Of a DNA stretch of 5,353 nt, positions 1 through 5,215 are shown piece after piece; position 1 is the first letter of the stretch; each line of letters begins with the position of its first letter. The DNA comes from Acidimicrobiia bacterium (GTDB lineage Bacteria > Actinomycetota > Acidimicrobiia > Spongiisociales > ZC4RG35), in the NCBI GenBank assembly GCA_003230435.1, contig QIDW01000371.1:1-5353 (forward strand), written 5' to 3'. The translations under genes were made by a program, and so were the position numbers. A model generated the notes under the pieces. The model was not told where the DNA came from. It did no database searches and saw only the letters and a list, made by a program, of their open reading frames with translations.

Positions 1-1
1 G

Positions 2-451
2 ACCGCCACTGCCGTCGCCCAGCGGGTGATCCCGTCGACGGTCTATGTGCAAACGACTTCGCTTCTATCGGCTGGCAGCGGCAGTGGTGTGATCTACGGA
101 AGCGACGGTTACATCATCACCAACGACCACGTGATCGCCGGGGCAACGGACGTGTCTGTTACCTTTGCCGACGGTGCGCGCTTCCCCGCTCGTGTGGTCG
201 GCTCCGACCCGGTCACCGACATTGCGGTCCTGTTGGTCGATAGGGCAGATCTGACGCCTGTTGAGATTGGCTCCTCCGCCTTCTTGAGCATCGGCGAGCC
301 GGCCGTTGCTGTGGGCAACCCACTTGGCCTCGAAGGTGGGCCCACCGTCACCTCCGGGATCATCAGCGCGTTGAATCGATCTCTCAACGTCTCCGGGAGC
401 AAGTCCCTCTACGGCCTGGTTCAGACCGACGCTCCCATTGCACCGGGCTGA
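2..451 (+). pseudogene. htrA: HtrA/DegP-family serine protease, 5' fragment (protease domain, truncated before the catalytic Ser)
   Basis: This is the protease half of an HtrA-type trypsin-fold endopeptidase, a family that acts outside the cytoplasmic membrane on misfolded or regulatory proteins. The frame is open from the first bases of the window (reading TATAVAQRVIPSTVYVQT), so the true start and any membrane anchor lie upstream; the GTG at 26 is internal. Numbered from that GTG, the GSGSGVI strand (17-23), the catalytic His35 in TNDHVIAGA and the catalytic Asp65 in DPVTDIAVL are present, followed by GNPLGLEGGPTVTSGIIS and QTDAPIAPG. A normal protein would continue directly into (N/S)SGG with the catalytic serine, but here a TGA (449-451) follows APG. 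The rest of the protein resumes in another frame. As written, the product would be an inactive truncated domain. Either a real pseudogene or an assembly error is possible. Confidence 0.9.
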
Positions 452-452
452 C
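437..452 (+). other. Frame-disrupting deletion point at the htrA active site
   Basis: Between the conserved API (ATT codon 437-439) and the DARARLIG of the downstream frame (GAC codon 450-452) there are 10 bases. The family pattern API-(N/A)PG-(N/S)SGG-A-L-x-D needs about 30, so about 20 bp are missing and the frame shifts. If the parent read APG-NSGG-A-L-A-D, the lost piece would run from one GGC to a second GGC inside CTG-GCT, which is exactly 20 bases. This fits a deletion between short direct repeats, but the parent sequence is inferred. The serine codon is within the lost part, so no ribosomal frameshift could restore the active site. Confidence 0.75.
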
Positions 453-872
453 GCGCGGGCCAGGCTGATAGGCATCACCACCGCAATTGCCGTATCCGAC
501 GTCGGAGCCGAGGGTCTCGGTTTTGCCATCCCCATCGACTTGGCCGTCGGGGTAGTCACCGACATCATCGAGAACGGAAAAGTCGACCACGCCCTGCTCG
601 GGATCAGAGGCTCGACTGTCTGGGCCGAAGAGGGGGGAGCTGAGTATCCCGTCGGCGTGGGCGTTACCGGCATTTCCCCGGGTTCGGCATACGAGGAAGC
701 GGAAGGTCAGATCAACGACGTCATCGTCGAGATTGCGGGCACTCAGGTCAACACGATCGACGAGCTCTTGGCGACTCTTCGCCGTCTCCGCGCCAACGAC
801 ATCGTGAATATCCGTATTCTCCGTGCCGACGATGACCTACTTCTCGACGTTGAACTGGGAAGACTCGAATGA
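438..872 (+). pseudogene. htrA: HtrA/DegP-family serine protease, 3' fragment (end of protease fold plus PDZ domain)
   Basis: This frame carries the remainder of the same HtrA gene. DARARLIGITTAIA and GLGFAIPIDLA are the conserved segments that follow the catalytic serine in HtrA proteases. From about base 594 (LLGIRG) to 866 the sequence is a PDZ domain, with the PGSAYEEAEGQINDVIVEIAG core and a DELLATLRRL helix; PDZ domains in this family bind C-terminal tails of substrates. The first possible start is a TTG at 438 with no Shine-Dalgarno sequence before it, overlapping the stop of the upstream fragment, so this is best read as the cut-off 3' part of one gene, not an independent gene. Its TGA overlaps the next gene's ATG (ATGA, 869-872), which suggests that the intact ancestor was translationally coupled to the DUF2342 gene. 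Confidence 0.88.
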
Positions 873-1936
873 GTGACGACCTCTTCTCCAAGCTGTTCGA
901 GCTTTTTGACCAGCCCGGGCCTATCAACTGGAAGCTGGCGGCCGAGGTAGCCAGGCATCTGGCCGGTGAGCGACAGCCGGTGGAGCCATGGGCGGCGGAA
1001 GAGTTCAGGGAGTTGGCTCGTCTCGCCGAATACCGAATGGAACAGATCGCGCCCTTCCGAGCGTTTCCCGCTTCGGACGTGCTCCCTGTCGACCCTCGCA
1101 CGTGGGCTGAGAAGAATCTCGAGTCGTATGGTCAGTTGGTCGAGCCGTTTGGCGACTCGATAGGTGGTGACTCGCCGGCCGGTCCCCTACTCGCCCAGAT
1201 GGGACCGGCGATCGTTGGTCTCCAGGCCGGATCACTGGTGGGCGCTCTAGCCACCTGGGTCACCGCATCGTTCGACGCCGGGCTCCCCCAGGACCGGATT
1301 GGACCGATGAGTCTGGTCGTCAGCAATATCGAGTCACTCACCGTCCCGGACATCGATCGCCGTGAAGTACACCTCTGGGTCGTTGGCAATGAGGTCGCGT
1401 TTCGGGCGACGAGCCAGCAGCCGTGGATTCAGGACCACCTCTCCGAGCTTGCCAACAACTACGCCGAGGTAGCCAAGATCGATCCCACCAAGCTGAGCGG
1501 TCTGATGATCGGCGGTACCGATCCGGCGGACATCGAGCGCGCCATCGAAGAAGCGGGCGGTATCGAAGGCCTGATTGGTGGAGAAGAGGCCGAGGCCCCG
1601 CGCGCCGAGTTGGAAGCGTTTCTCGGGGCCATCACCGGTTGCTCCAGGCTGCTTGCGCGGAGGGCTCTGGCAGACATCGCGCCAAACTTCGATCGAATCT
1701 CCGAGGCGCGAGACAACTCTCGCCTCGAACTCGCCGAACAACCGACAATCGGCGTCGGACCGGTGCCCGTCGAGGTCACACAGCTAGGTGATGCTTTCAA
1801 TCAGGAGGTCGAGAAACGCTACGGCGAGGACTCCCTGAGGACCTTGTGGTCCGACCCGTCACGCATGCCCACCGCTGCCGAACTCCGCGACCCCACTGCA
1901 TGGGCAGCCCGGGTCCTCCTCGACGGCTGGTCCTAA
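869..1936 (+). CDS. DUF2342 family protein (annotated in relatives as zinc-dependent metalloprotease), probably lacking HExxH
   Basis: The 355-residue length is normal for this actinobacterial family, which is named for a metalloprotease-like fold; no substrate is firmly known to me. Recognisable parts are the GPAIVGLQAGSLVGALATWV glycine-rich segment (about 112-131), the HLWVVGNEVAFRA segment (168-180) followed by PWIQDHLSEL, and the C-terminal SLRTLWSDPSRMPTAAELRDPTAWAARVL block (near the end), which matches the family's usual 'LW..P..LPT..E..DP..W..R' ending. At the place where members can carry HExxH, this protein has N174-E175-V-A-F178, so zinc binding in the usual way looks unlikely. 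There is no signal peptide or clear membrane helix, so it is probably cytoplasmic. The ATG lies in an ATGA overlap with htrA and has only a weak upstream GGGAAG, so translation probably depended on coupling. Family assignment is from memory of motifs. Confidence 0.85.
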   Translation: MSDDLFSKLFELFDQPGPINWKLAAEVARHLAGERQPVEPWAAEEFRELARLAEYRMEQIAPFRAFPASDVLPVDPRTWAEKNLESYGQLVEPFGDSIGGDSPAGPLLAQMGPAIVGLQAGSLVGALATWVTASFDAGLPQDRIGPMSLVVSNIESLTVPDIDRREVHLWVVGNEVAFRATSQQPWIQDHLSELANNYAEVAKIDPTKLSGLMIGGTDPADIERAIEEAGGIEGLIGGEEAEAPRAELEAFLGAITGCSRLLARRALADIAPNFDRISEARDNSRLELAEQPTIGVGPVPVEVTQLGDAFNQEVEKRYGEDSLRTLWSDPSRMPTAAELRDPTAWAARVLLDGWS

Positions 1937-1940
1937 AACT

Positions 1941-1992
1941 GCGAACCTGAGGTAGTTAGGCCCGGATACGGGCCTAACTACCTCAGGTTCGC
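1941..1992. terminator. Perfect 24-bp inverted repeat between convergent genes, probable bidirectional terminator
   Basis: Bases 1941-1964 pair with 1969-1992 without a single mismatch, leaving a 4-nt GATA loop. The stem begins 4 nt after the DUF2342 stop codon and ends 27 nt before the stop of the RseB-like gene on the opposite strand, which is where a shared terminator belongs. The T-tract is poor: the minus-strand transcript has AGTTTTAGG after the stem, whereas the plus-strand transcript has TCAAAAG. It may therefore terminate the minus-strand operon better. The stem is longer and more perfect than most intrinsic terminators, so a dispersed palindromic repeat is an alternative. Confidence 0.7.
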
Positions 1993-2019
1993 TCAAAAGC
2001 CCGCGGGACCTCAGCTCAA

Positions 2020-2943
2020 TTAGCCGAAGAGGCTGCGCCAAATCCGACGGAGGAAACCGGGGTCTCGCGAAGGGGGCAGGGAGGCCAGCACCGACTCTTG
2101 CAGATCCGGTGGGAGGTCGCCGAGAAGAGCCATGCCCCCGGAACGAGTCTCCCAGACGTACGTCGCCTGACCCGCGGTGAAAGAGCGTTGATAGGCCCCT
2201 TCTCCAAACTGGACAGTGACTGCGTCGGGGAGGTCCACGATTGTCGGCGTTTCGAAAACAGCAAACGAGAAGAACCCGTCCGAGTAGTAGGCGAAGCGAA
2301 AGCCCTCCTCGTCTTCATAGAGGTCGAGGCGCACAAAACCCACCACGATCTCCGGTAGAAGCGTTTCGACCTCGCTGCGCGGCTGAAGCTCGTCCTCAAC
2401 GAGGAGCTCGGGCGAGTCGAGTCCCGGGTCCGCCGAGTCGAACGAGACAAAACGCCGCTCGCAATAGGTATCACCATTCGCTGTGAAGGTCGTCGCCGCC
2501 ACGATCGCCCCGGTCTCATTGTCAAACACCAACTCCGCGCGAGGGACACCATCGCGGATCAGTTGGTGAACCGTGGCCTCCCGTCCGAGAAAGTTGGTGC
2601 TGGCTGTGTCCTCAATCACATAGAGAGGCTCTACTGGTTCCATCTCTGAGTCGACCGACGCAGATGAGATGACGCCACCCTGCCGGGACAGAGTCCAACC
2701 TCCATCGCCCGAGGACACTTGTGCGCCCCCCGCAACCGTTGACGTCATTCGGATCTCCCCGTTGCTCTGCGCAATTCTCACGACCGCATCTCGCACACCA
2801 TCCGGGGTCGAGCAGCTGATTATCTGCTCGGCCGTGTACGCAGCCTCACGACTCTGTTCCAGGAGCTCGTCCAACTCGATGGCCCACGCAACCGAAGCCG
2901 GCACGAGGGTGAAAACCACAACCAGGGATACCAGGCGCTTCAT
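2020..2943 (-). CDS. RseB/MucB-like exported sigma-E regulatory protein
   Basis: This 307-residue protein is exported: it starts with a signal peptide (MKR, then a hydrophobic stretch to about residue 21, ending ASVAWA). The N-terminal domain has the RseB/MucB (LolA-like) fold pattern, clearest at LGREATVHQLIRDG and AELVFDNETGAIVAATTF (119-153). The C-terminal domain has the family's YSDGFFSFAVFE stretch and a late VWETRSGGMALLGDLPPD segment. In proteobacteria RseB binds the periplasmic part of the anti-sigma factor RseA and shields it from proteolysis until an envelope signal arrives. Here the gene overlaps the anti-sigma gene by 4 bp (ATGA, 2940-2943), which strongly suggests the same partner. 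The mature part has exactly two cysteines, C44 and C161, which might form a disulfide. There is no lipobox cysteine after the signal peptide. It is the last gene of the operon, ending just before the 1941-1992 hairpin. Confidence 0.85.
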   Translation of the reverse strand: MKRLVSLVVVFTLVPASVAWAIELDELLEQSREAAYTAEQIISCSTPDGVRDAVVRIAQSNGEIRMTSTVAGGAQVSSGDGGWTLSRQGGVISSASVDSEMEPVEPLYVIEDTASTNFLGREATVHQLIRDGVPRAELVFDNETGAIVAATTFTANGDTYCERRFVSFDSADPGLDSPELLVEDELQPRSEVETLLPEIVVGFVRLDLYEDEEGFRFAYYSDGFFSFAVFETPTIVDLPDAVTVQFGEGAYQRSFTAGQATYVWETRSGGMALLGDLPPDLQESVLASLPPSRDPGFLRRIWRSLFG

Positions 2944-3353
2944 TCTCTCAGCTCTCCCAATACCGGCACCACAACCTTGGCAGGACTGAAGGCCGGGTCG
3001 AGCGACGCACGGGCGCCGAAACGACTGGTCAGATCGTCAACAGATATCGAAGGCGGTGGTGGTGTCACGAGAGAGGCGATGGCAATGATCAGGGCGACAG
3101 CAGCGGCTGCCGCACCGACCCAGACACCCCGGTTTCGATGAATCGGGACAACGACAGCATCTGCCTCCGGCACGAGACCGGTCGGTAGCTCGAGAATAGG
3201 GAGCGACCGCACCGCGCTTCTGACGCGCTGCATCTCTTCGAGGTCCGCCGAGCACCTGCCGCAGGTTGCGAGATGGTTGAGCAACTGGTGCGTCTCGTCC
3301 CCGATGAGCTCACCGTCGAGGTATGCACTGATCAGCTCTGAAGGATGAGTCAC
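2940..3353 (-). CDS. rseA: Zinc-containing anti-sigma factor, RseA-like (ZAS family), single-pass membrane protein
   Basis: This 137-residue protein should hold the sigma factor encoded just upstream. The cytoplasmic N-terminus has the ZAS signature: YLDGEL, then H27-x3-C31-x2-C34 (HLATCGRC), the zinc-coordinating set of the family. A hydrophobic helix at about 77-97 (VWVGAAAAAVALIIAIASLV) forms one membrane span, followed by an external tail of about 40 residues that could contact the RseB-like protein or be cut by a site-1 protease. Translation starts at a GTG that overlaps the sigma factor's TGA (GTGA, 3350-3353), with AAGGA nine bases before it. This start leaves the ZAS domain intact and no useful alternative lies nearby. 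Its stop overlaps the next gene's start. The two ZAS cysteines could make it redox sensitive, as in some relatives, but this is not shown here. Confidence 0.92.
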   Translation of the reverse strand: MTHPSELISAYLDGELIGDETHQLLNHLATCGRCSADLEEMQRVRSAVRSLPILELPTGLVPEADAVVVPIHRNRGVWVGAAAAAVALIIAIASLVTPPPPSISVDDLTSRFGARASLDPAFSPAKVVVPVLGELRE

Positions 3354-3853
3354 GTCAGCAGTTCCTTCATCATCTTCCGACCCCGATGGATCCGACTTCG
3401 CACCGTGCCGATCGGAACCGAGGCGGCGTGAGCGATCTCCTCATAGGAGAGACCAACGACATCACAGAGAACCACGGCTTCCCGAAACTCGATTGGGAGC
3501 TCGAGCAGCGCTTTCTGGATGTCGTCCCCGAGTGTGATCCGCGCGTACTCGACGTCAGCGGGGTCTGAGGTCGCGACATCCCATCGGTCGATCTCGTCGG
3601 GGAGTGGGGTGGTCGGGCGGCGCTTGCGCTTTCGAATCTCGTCGAGAAAGGCGTTGCGGGTGATCCTCCAGAGCCATCCTTCGAAACTCCCCGGCTGATA
3701 GTTGGCGAGCCCGCGGCGGACCCTGAGAAGGACCTCTTGGACGAGGTCGTGCGCGTCATCGGCGTTGCCGGTGAGGCGATAGGCGAAGTTGTAGATCTTC
3801 CGTCCGTAGACACGCGCAACCTCTTCCCAGGTGAGCGGGATGGACTCCACCAT
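3350..3853 (-). CDS. sigE: ECF RNA polymerase sigma factor, SigE-like
   Basis: This is an extracytoplasmic-function sigma factor of 167 residues with only regions 2 and 4. Region 2 (about 12-79) includes AYRLTGNADDAHDLVQEV and the promoter-melting/-10 segment GSFEGWLWRITRNAFLDEIRKRKRR. After a short linker, region 4 (about 112-166) has ALLELPIEFREAVVLCDVVGLSYEEIA and the helix-turn-helix end GTVRSRIHRGRK. The YQPGSFEGWL and VVLCDVVGLSYEEI stretches closely resemble mycobacterial SigE as I remember it, and the neighbourhood (anti-sigma, Tat component, HtrA) agrees. SigE-type factors turn on envelope-stress genes. The N-terminus is shorter than in M. tuberculosis SigE. The ATG start is supported by GGAG nine bases upstream. 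It is translationally coupled to rseA, and a candidate self-recognised promoter lies just upstream (3870-3895). Confidence 0.94.
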   Translation of the reverse strand: MVESIPLTWEEVARVYGRKIYNFAYRLTGNADDAHDLVQEVLLRVRRGLANYQPGSFEGWLWRITRNAFLDEIRKRKRRPTTPLPDEIDRWDVATSDPADVEYARITLGDDIQKALLELPIEFREAVVLCDVVGLSYEEIAHAASVPIGTVRSRIHRGRKMMKELLT

Positions 3854-3869
3854 GGAGACCTACTCCAAG

Positions 3870-3895
3870 AACGACGCCGCGCGCCGTCTAGTTCC
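3870..3895 (-). promoter_or_regulatory. Candidate ECF (SigE-type) promoter for sigE-rseA-rseB
   Basis: On the minus strand a GGAAC (3895-3891) followed by TA, 15 bases and CGTT (3873-3870) matches the SigE-type pattern GGAACYA-N15/16-CGTT known from mycobacteria. It overlaps the tatA stop codon and lies 17 bases before the sigE ATG, the position expected for an autoregulated sigma operon. A start site 7-8 bases past CGTT would leave a leader of only about 9 nt and remove the GGAG ribosome-binding site, so the mRNA would be nearly leaderless. That weakens the case somewhat. Confidence 0.4.
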
Positions 3896-4164
3896 TACGG
3901 ATCGGGGACGTCCGGAGAATCGGAGACGTCCGGAGAATCGGAGACGTCCGGAGAATCGGAGACGTCTGGAGATTCGGAGACGTCAGACGAATCGGACTTC
4001 TGCGCGTCGAGATCGTCCTCCTGTGACCCTTCTTCGATTCCCTTGCGGAACTCCTTGGCGGATGAGCCAAGCGACCGTGCCAGGTCAGGAAGCTTTCTAG
4101 CCCCGAAGATCAGCAAAACAATGAGCAGGATTATCAGTAGCTCTTGTCCTCTTAGACCGAACAA
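3895..4164 (-). CDS. tatA: Twin-arginine translocase subunit TatA, with repetitive acidic tail
   Basis: TatA oligomerises in the membrane to let folded twin-arginine substrates pass. The first 46 residues are typical: a short N-terminus with polar E8, a membrane helix at 9-20 (LLIILLIVLLIF), the F20-G21 hinge, then the amphipathic helix ARKLPDLARSLGSSAKEFRKG. The FGARKLP form fits TatA better than TatB, which usually has LGP.RLP. The last 30 residues are an acidic Ser/Asp/Pro repeat (SSDVSE, three SPDVSD, SPDVPD, P). The start is a TTG, chosen because AAGGAGG sits five bases before it (4170-4176) and the nearest ATG is out of frame. The gene lies 66 bp after the 317-residue protein's gene and 41 bp before sigE on the same strand, so it may share a transcript with both. 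Confidence 0.93.
   Translation of the reverse strand: MFGLRGQELLIILLIVLLIFGARKLPDLARSLGSSAKEFRKGIEEGSQEDDLDAQKSDSSDVSESPDVSDSPDVSDSPDVSDSPDVPDP
3901..3990. repeat. Five tandem 18-bp repeats at the 3' end of tatA
   Basis: Units begin at 3901, 3919, 3937, 3955 and 3973. Copies two and three are identical (atcggagacgtccggaga), copies one and four each differ by one base, and copy five by several. Read on the minus strand they encode the SPDVSD hexapeptides of the TatA tail. Since 18 is a multiple of 3, gain or loss of units would keep the frame. Near-identity at the DNA level, beyond what the protein requires, points to recent slippage or duplication. Confidence 0.95.
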
Positions 4165-4169
4165 ACGTT

Positions 4170-4176
4170 CCTCCTT
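4170..4176 (-). promoter_or_regulatory. Strong Shine-Dalgarno sequence that fixes the TTG start of tatA
   Basis: The minus strand reads AAGGAGG, a near-perfect anti-16S match, five bases before the TTG at 4164-4162. Starting there gives a TatA N-terminus of normal length (MFGLRGQE), and no in-frame ATG or GTG gives a better one. Confidence 0.8.
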
Positions 4177-4230
4177 GTCCTGGCATCTTACCCCAAGAAA
4201 AGAGACGATTCTCCCGGTGGTGTGTCACAA

Positions 4231-5184
4231 CTAGCCAAGCGCCATCCAATCGATGAATCCCTGTATCCGCTCGCGAGTGATGAACCGGATGTTGGGCTGA
4301 CGTGCCTCGATGTCGTGGATCATGAACGGGCTGTACTTGCCCGTCAGCAACAACCCGCGATCAGCGCCCGAGGAGCCGAACTCGGCGATGAACCTCTTGC
4401 ACGTGGACTCACCCAACTCGGGGTGCTCCCCCGGTCTGTGCGGCTCAGCGAGGATGTATGTCGAGAGACCGTCCTTGACCACCATGTAGCTGCCAGGGCT
4501 CGCCTGTTCGGTAACCCTATATCCGAACATACGGAGAAGTGCCAGCACGAGCTCGGGGGCGCTCACGTGATCGGGGTCTACCCCAATGGCTCGCAGACCT
4601 CGCTCGAGACCCATGGGTAACTTCAACTCATCGATTATCGGACCCAACTCGTCAGAAGGAACGTCCGTTTTGGTCTCATAGATGACCGCGTGATCGGTCT
4701 CCTCCTCGAAGGGCGCAGCAAACGGGTCATGCGCAATGTTGGCCAGGCTCAGGCCCATACTCTCCACCGGCGGCGGAAGCTCACCGGCGGCAGGCAATTC
4801 TGTCCGACCGATCTCTCTGGTCTCTCCTCGTCCTGCCCGCACCACAACCACCGTCACACCGTCGATGGGGAGTGTGTGCCGCTTCTCCCTCACAACCTCG
4901 ATGGCTTCATCCACCAGCAACTCGTTGAGCACAGGGTCGTCCTCCTGGGATAGAGGCACGTCGAAGACGACGGTCGCCTCTTCGCCCTGGACGTGAAAAT
5001 CGGCCACCGGAGCGTGGTGGCTCGCGTCAGGCTCATAGAGATCGTGACTTGTGGACAGACCAGCACCTGCGGCGGTCGTCGGTGACTCCTCCATCAGCCG
5101 AGCCTGCCTTCGCCTGCTGCGAGTCAGGTACCAGACAACAAATCCCAGAACCACAACGACAAGGAAGACCGAGAACCCATCCAT
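4231..5184 (-). CDS. Membrane-anchored protein with C-terminal Mrr-like (restriction-endonuclease fold) domain, apparently non-catalytic
   Basis: I do not recognise a named family for this 317-residue protein. Residues 4-20 (FSVFLVVVVLGFVVWYL) form one membrane span followed by a basic TRSRRRQAR, so the bulk should be cytoplasmic. An acidic low-complexity linker (32-58) precedes an alpha/beta stretch (about 60-130) with the strands ATVVFDVPL and VTVVVVRAG. The last third (about 209-314) has the layout of an Mrr-like domain: ELVLALLRMFGYRVTEQ, then strands around YMVVKDG and TYILAEPH, a helix CKRFIAEFG, and the GLLLTGKYSPFMIHDIEARQPNIRF block, like the 'TTG-F...A...GI.LID' end of Mrr proteins. 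The usual catalytic Asp and Q/E-x-K are not evident where YILAEPH stands, so I infer a fold without nuclease activity. The ATG is supported by GAGGT seven bases upstream. The gene precedes tatA on the same strand. Confidence 0.8.
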   Translation of the reverse strand: MDGFSVFLVVVVLGFVVWYLTRSRRRQARLMEESPTTAAGAGLSTSHDLYEPDASHHAPVADFHVQGEEATVVFDVPLSQEDDPVLNELLVDEAIEVVREKRHTLPIDGVTVVVVRAGRGETREIGRTELPAAGELPPPVESMGLSLANIAHDPFAAPFEEETDHAVIYETKTDVPSDELGPIIDELKLPMGLERGLRAIGVDPDHVSAPELVLALLRMFGYRVTEQASPGSYMVVKDGLSTYILAEPHRPGEHPELGESTCKRFIAEFGSSGADRGLLLTGKYSPFMIHDIEARQPNIRFITRERIQGFIDWMALG

Positions 5185-5215
5185 TTTTTAGACCTCACTG
5201 GTGTTTGGCCGGATT

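Noticed and set aside
438..451. Programmed ribosomal frameshifting to join the two htrA frames.
   Set aside because: There is no slippery sequence, and about 20 bp of conserved coding sequence, including the serine codon, is missing, so recoding could not make a working protein.
65..673. Long 202-codon open frame on the minus strand opposite htrA.
   Set aside because: It is antisense to clear HtrA protease and PDZ sequence, has no recognisable domain, and is the expected by-product of high-GC codon use.
438..872. The 3' htrA fragment as an independent PDZ-only gene starting at TTG 438.
   Set aside because: No Shine-Dalgarno sequence precedes the TTG, and the first residues continue the protease fold in mid-domain.
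1423..1791. Arginine-rich 122-codon plus-strand frame inside the DUF2342 gene.
   Set aside because: It is a frame shadow with low-complexity R/G/S composition. The frame covering 869-1936 carries the family motifs.
2016..2552. 178-codon minus-strand frame overlapping the RseB-like gene.
   Set aside because: It is a shifted frame of the same strand with Ser/Arg-rich composition, while the 2020-2943 frame has a signal peptide and RseB motifs.
3901..3990. CRISPR array.
   Set aside because: The units are 18 bp, directly adjoining with no spacers, and lie in frame within a coding sequence.
4185..4190. TAAGAT on the minus strand upstream of tatA as a -10 promoter element.
   Set aside because: The hexamer is acceptable and well placed, but no convincing -35 lies 16-18 bp upstream. 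A single hexamer is too weak to annotate.
3737..4234. Plus-strand 165-codon frame with repeated SGESET units.
   Set aside because: It is the antisense reading of the 18-bp repeats and of tatA/sigE. The minus-strand reading gives a textbook TatA and sigma factor.
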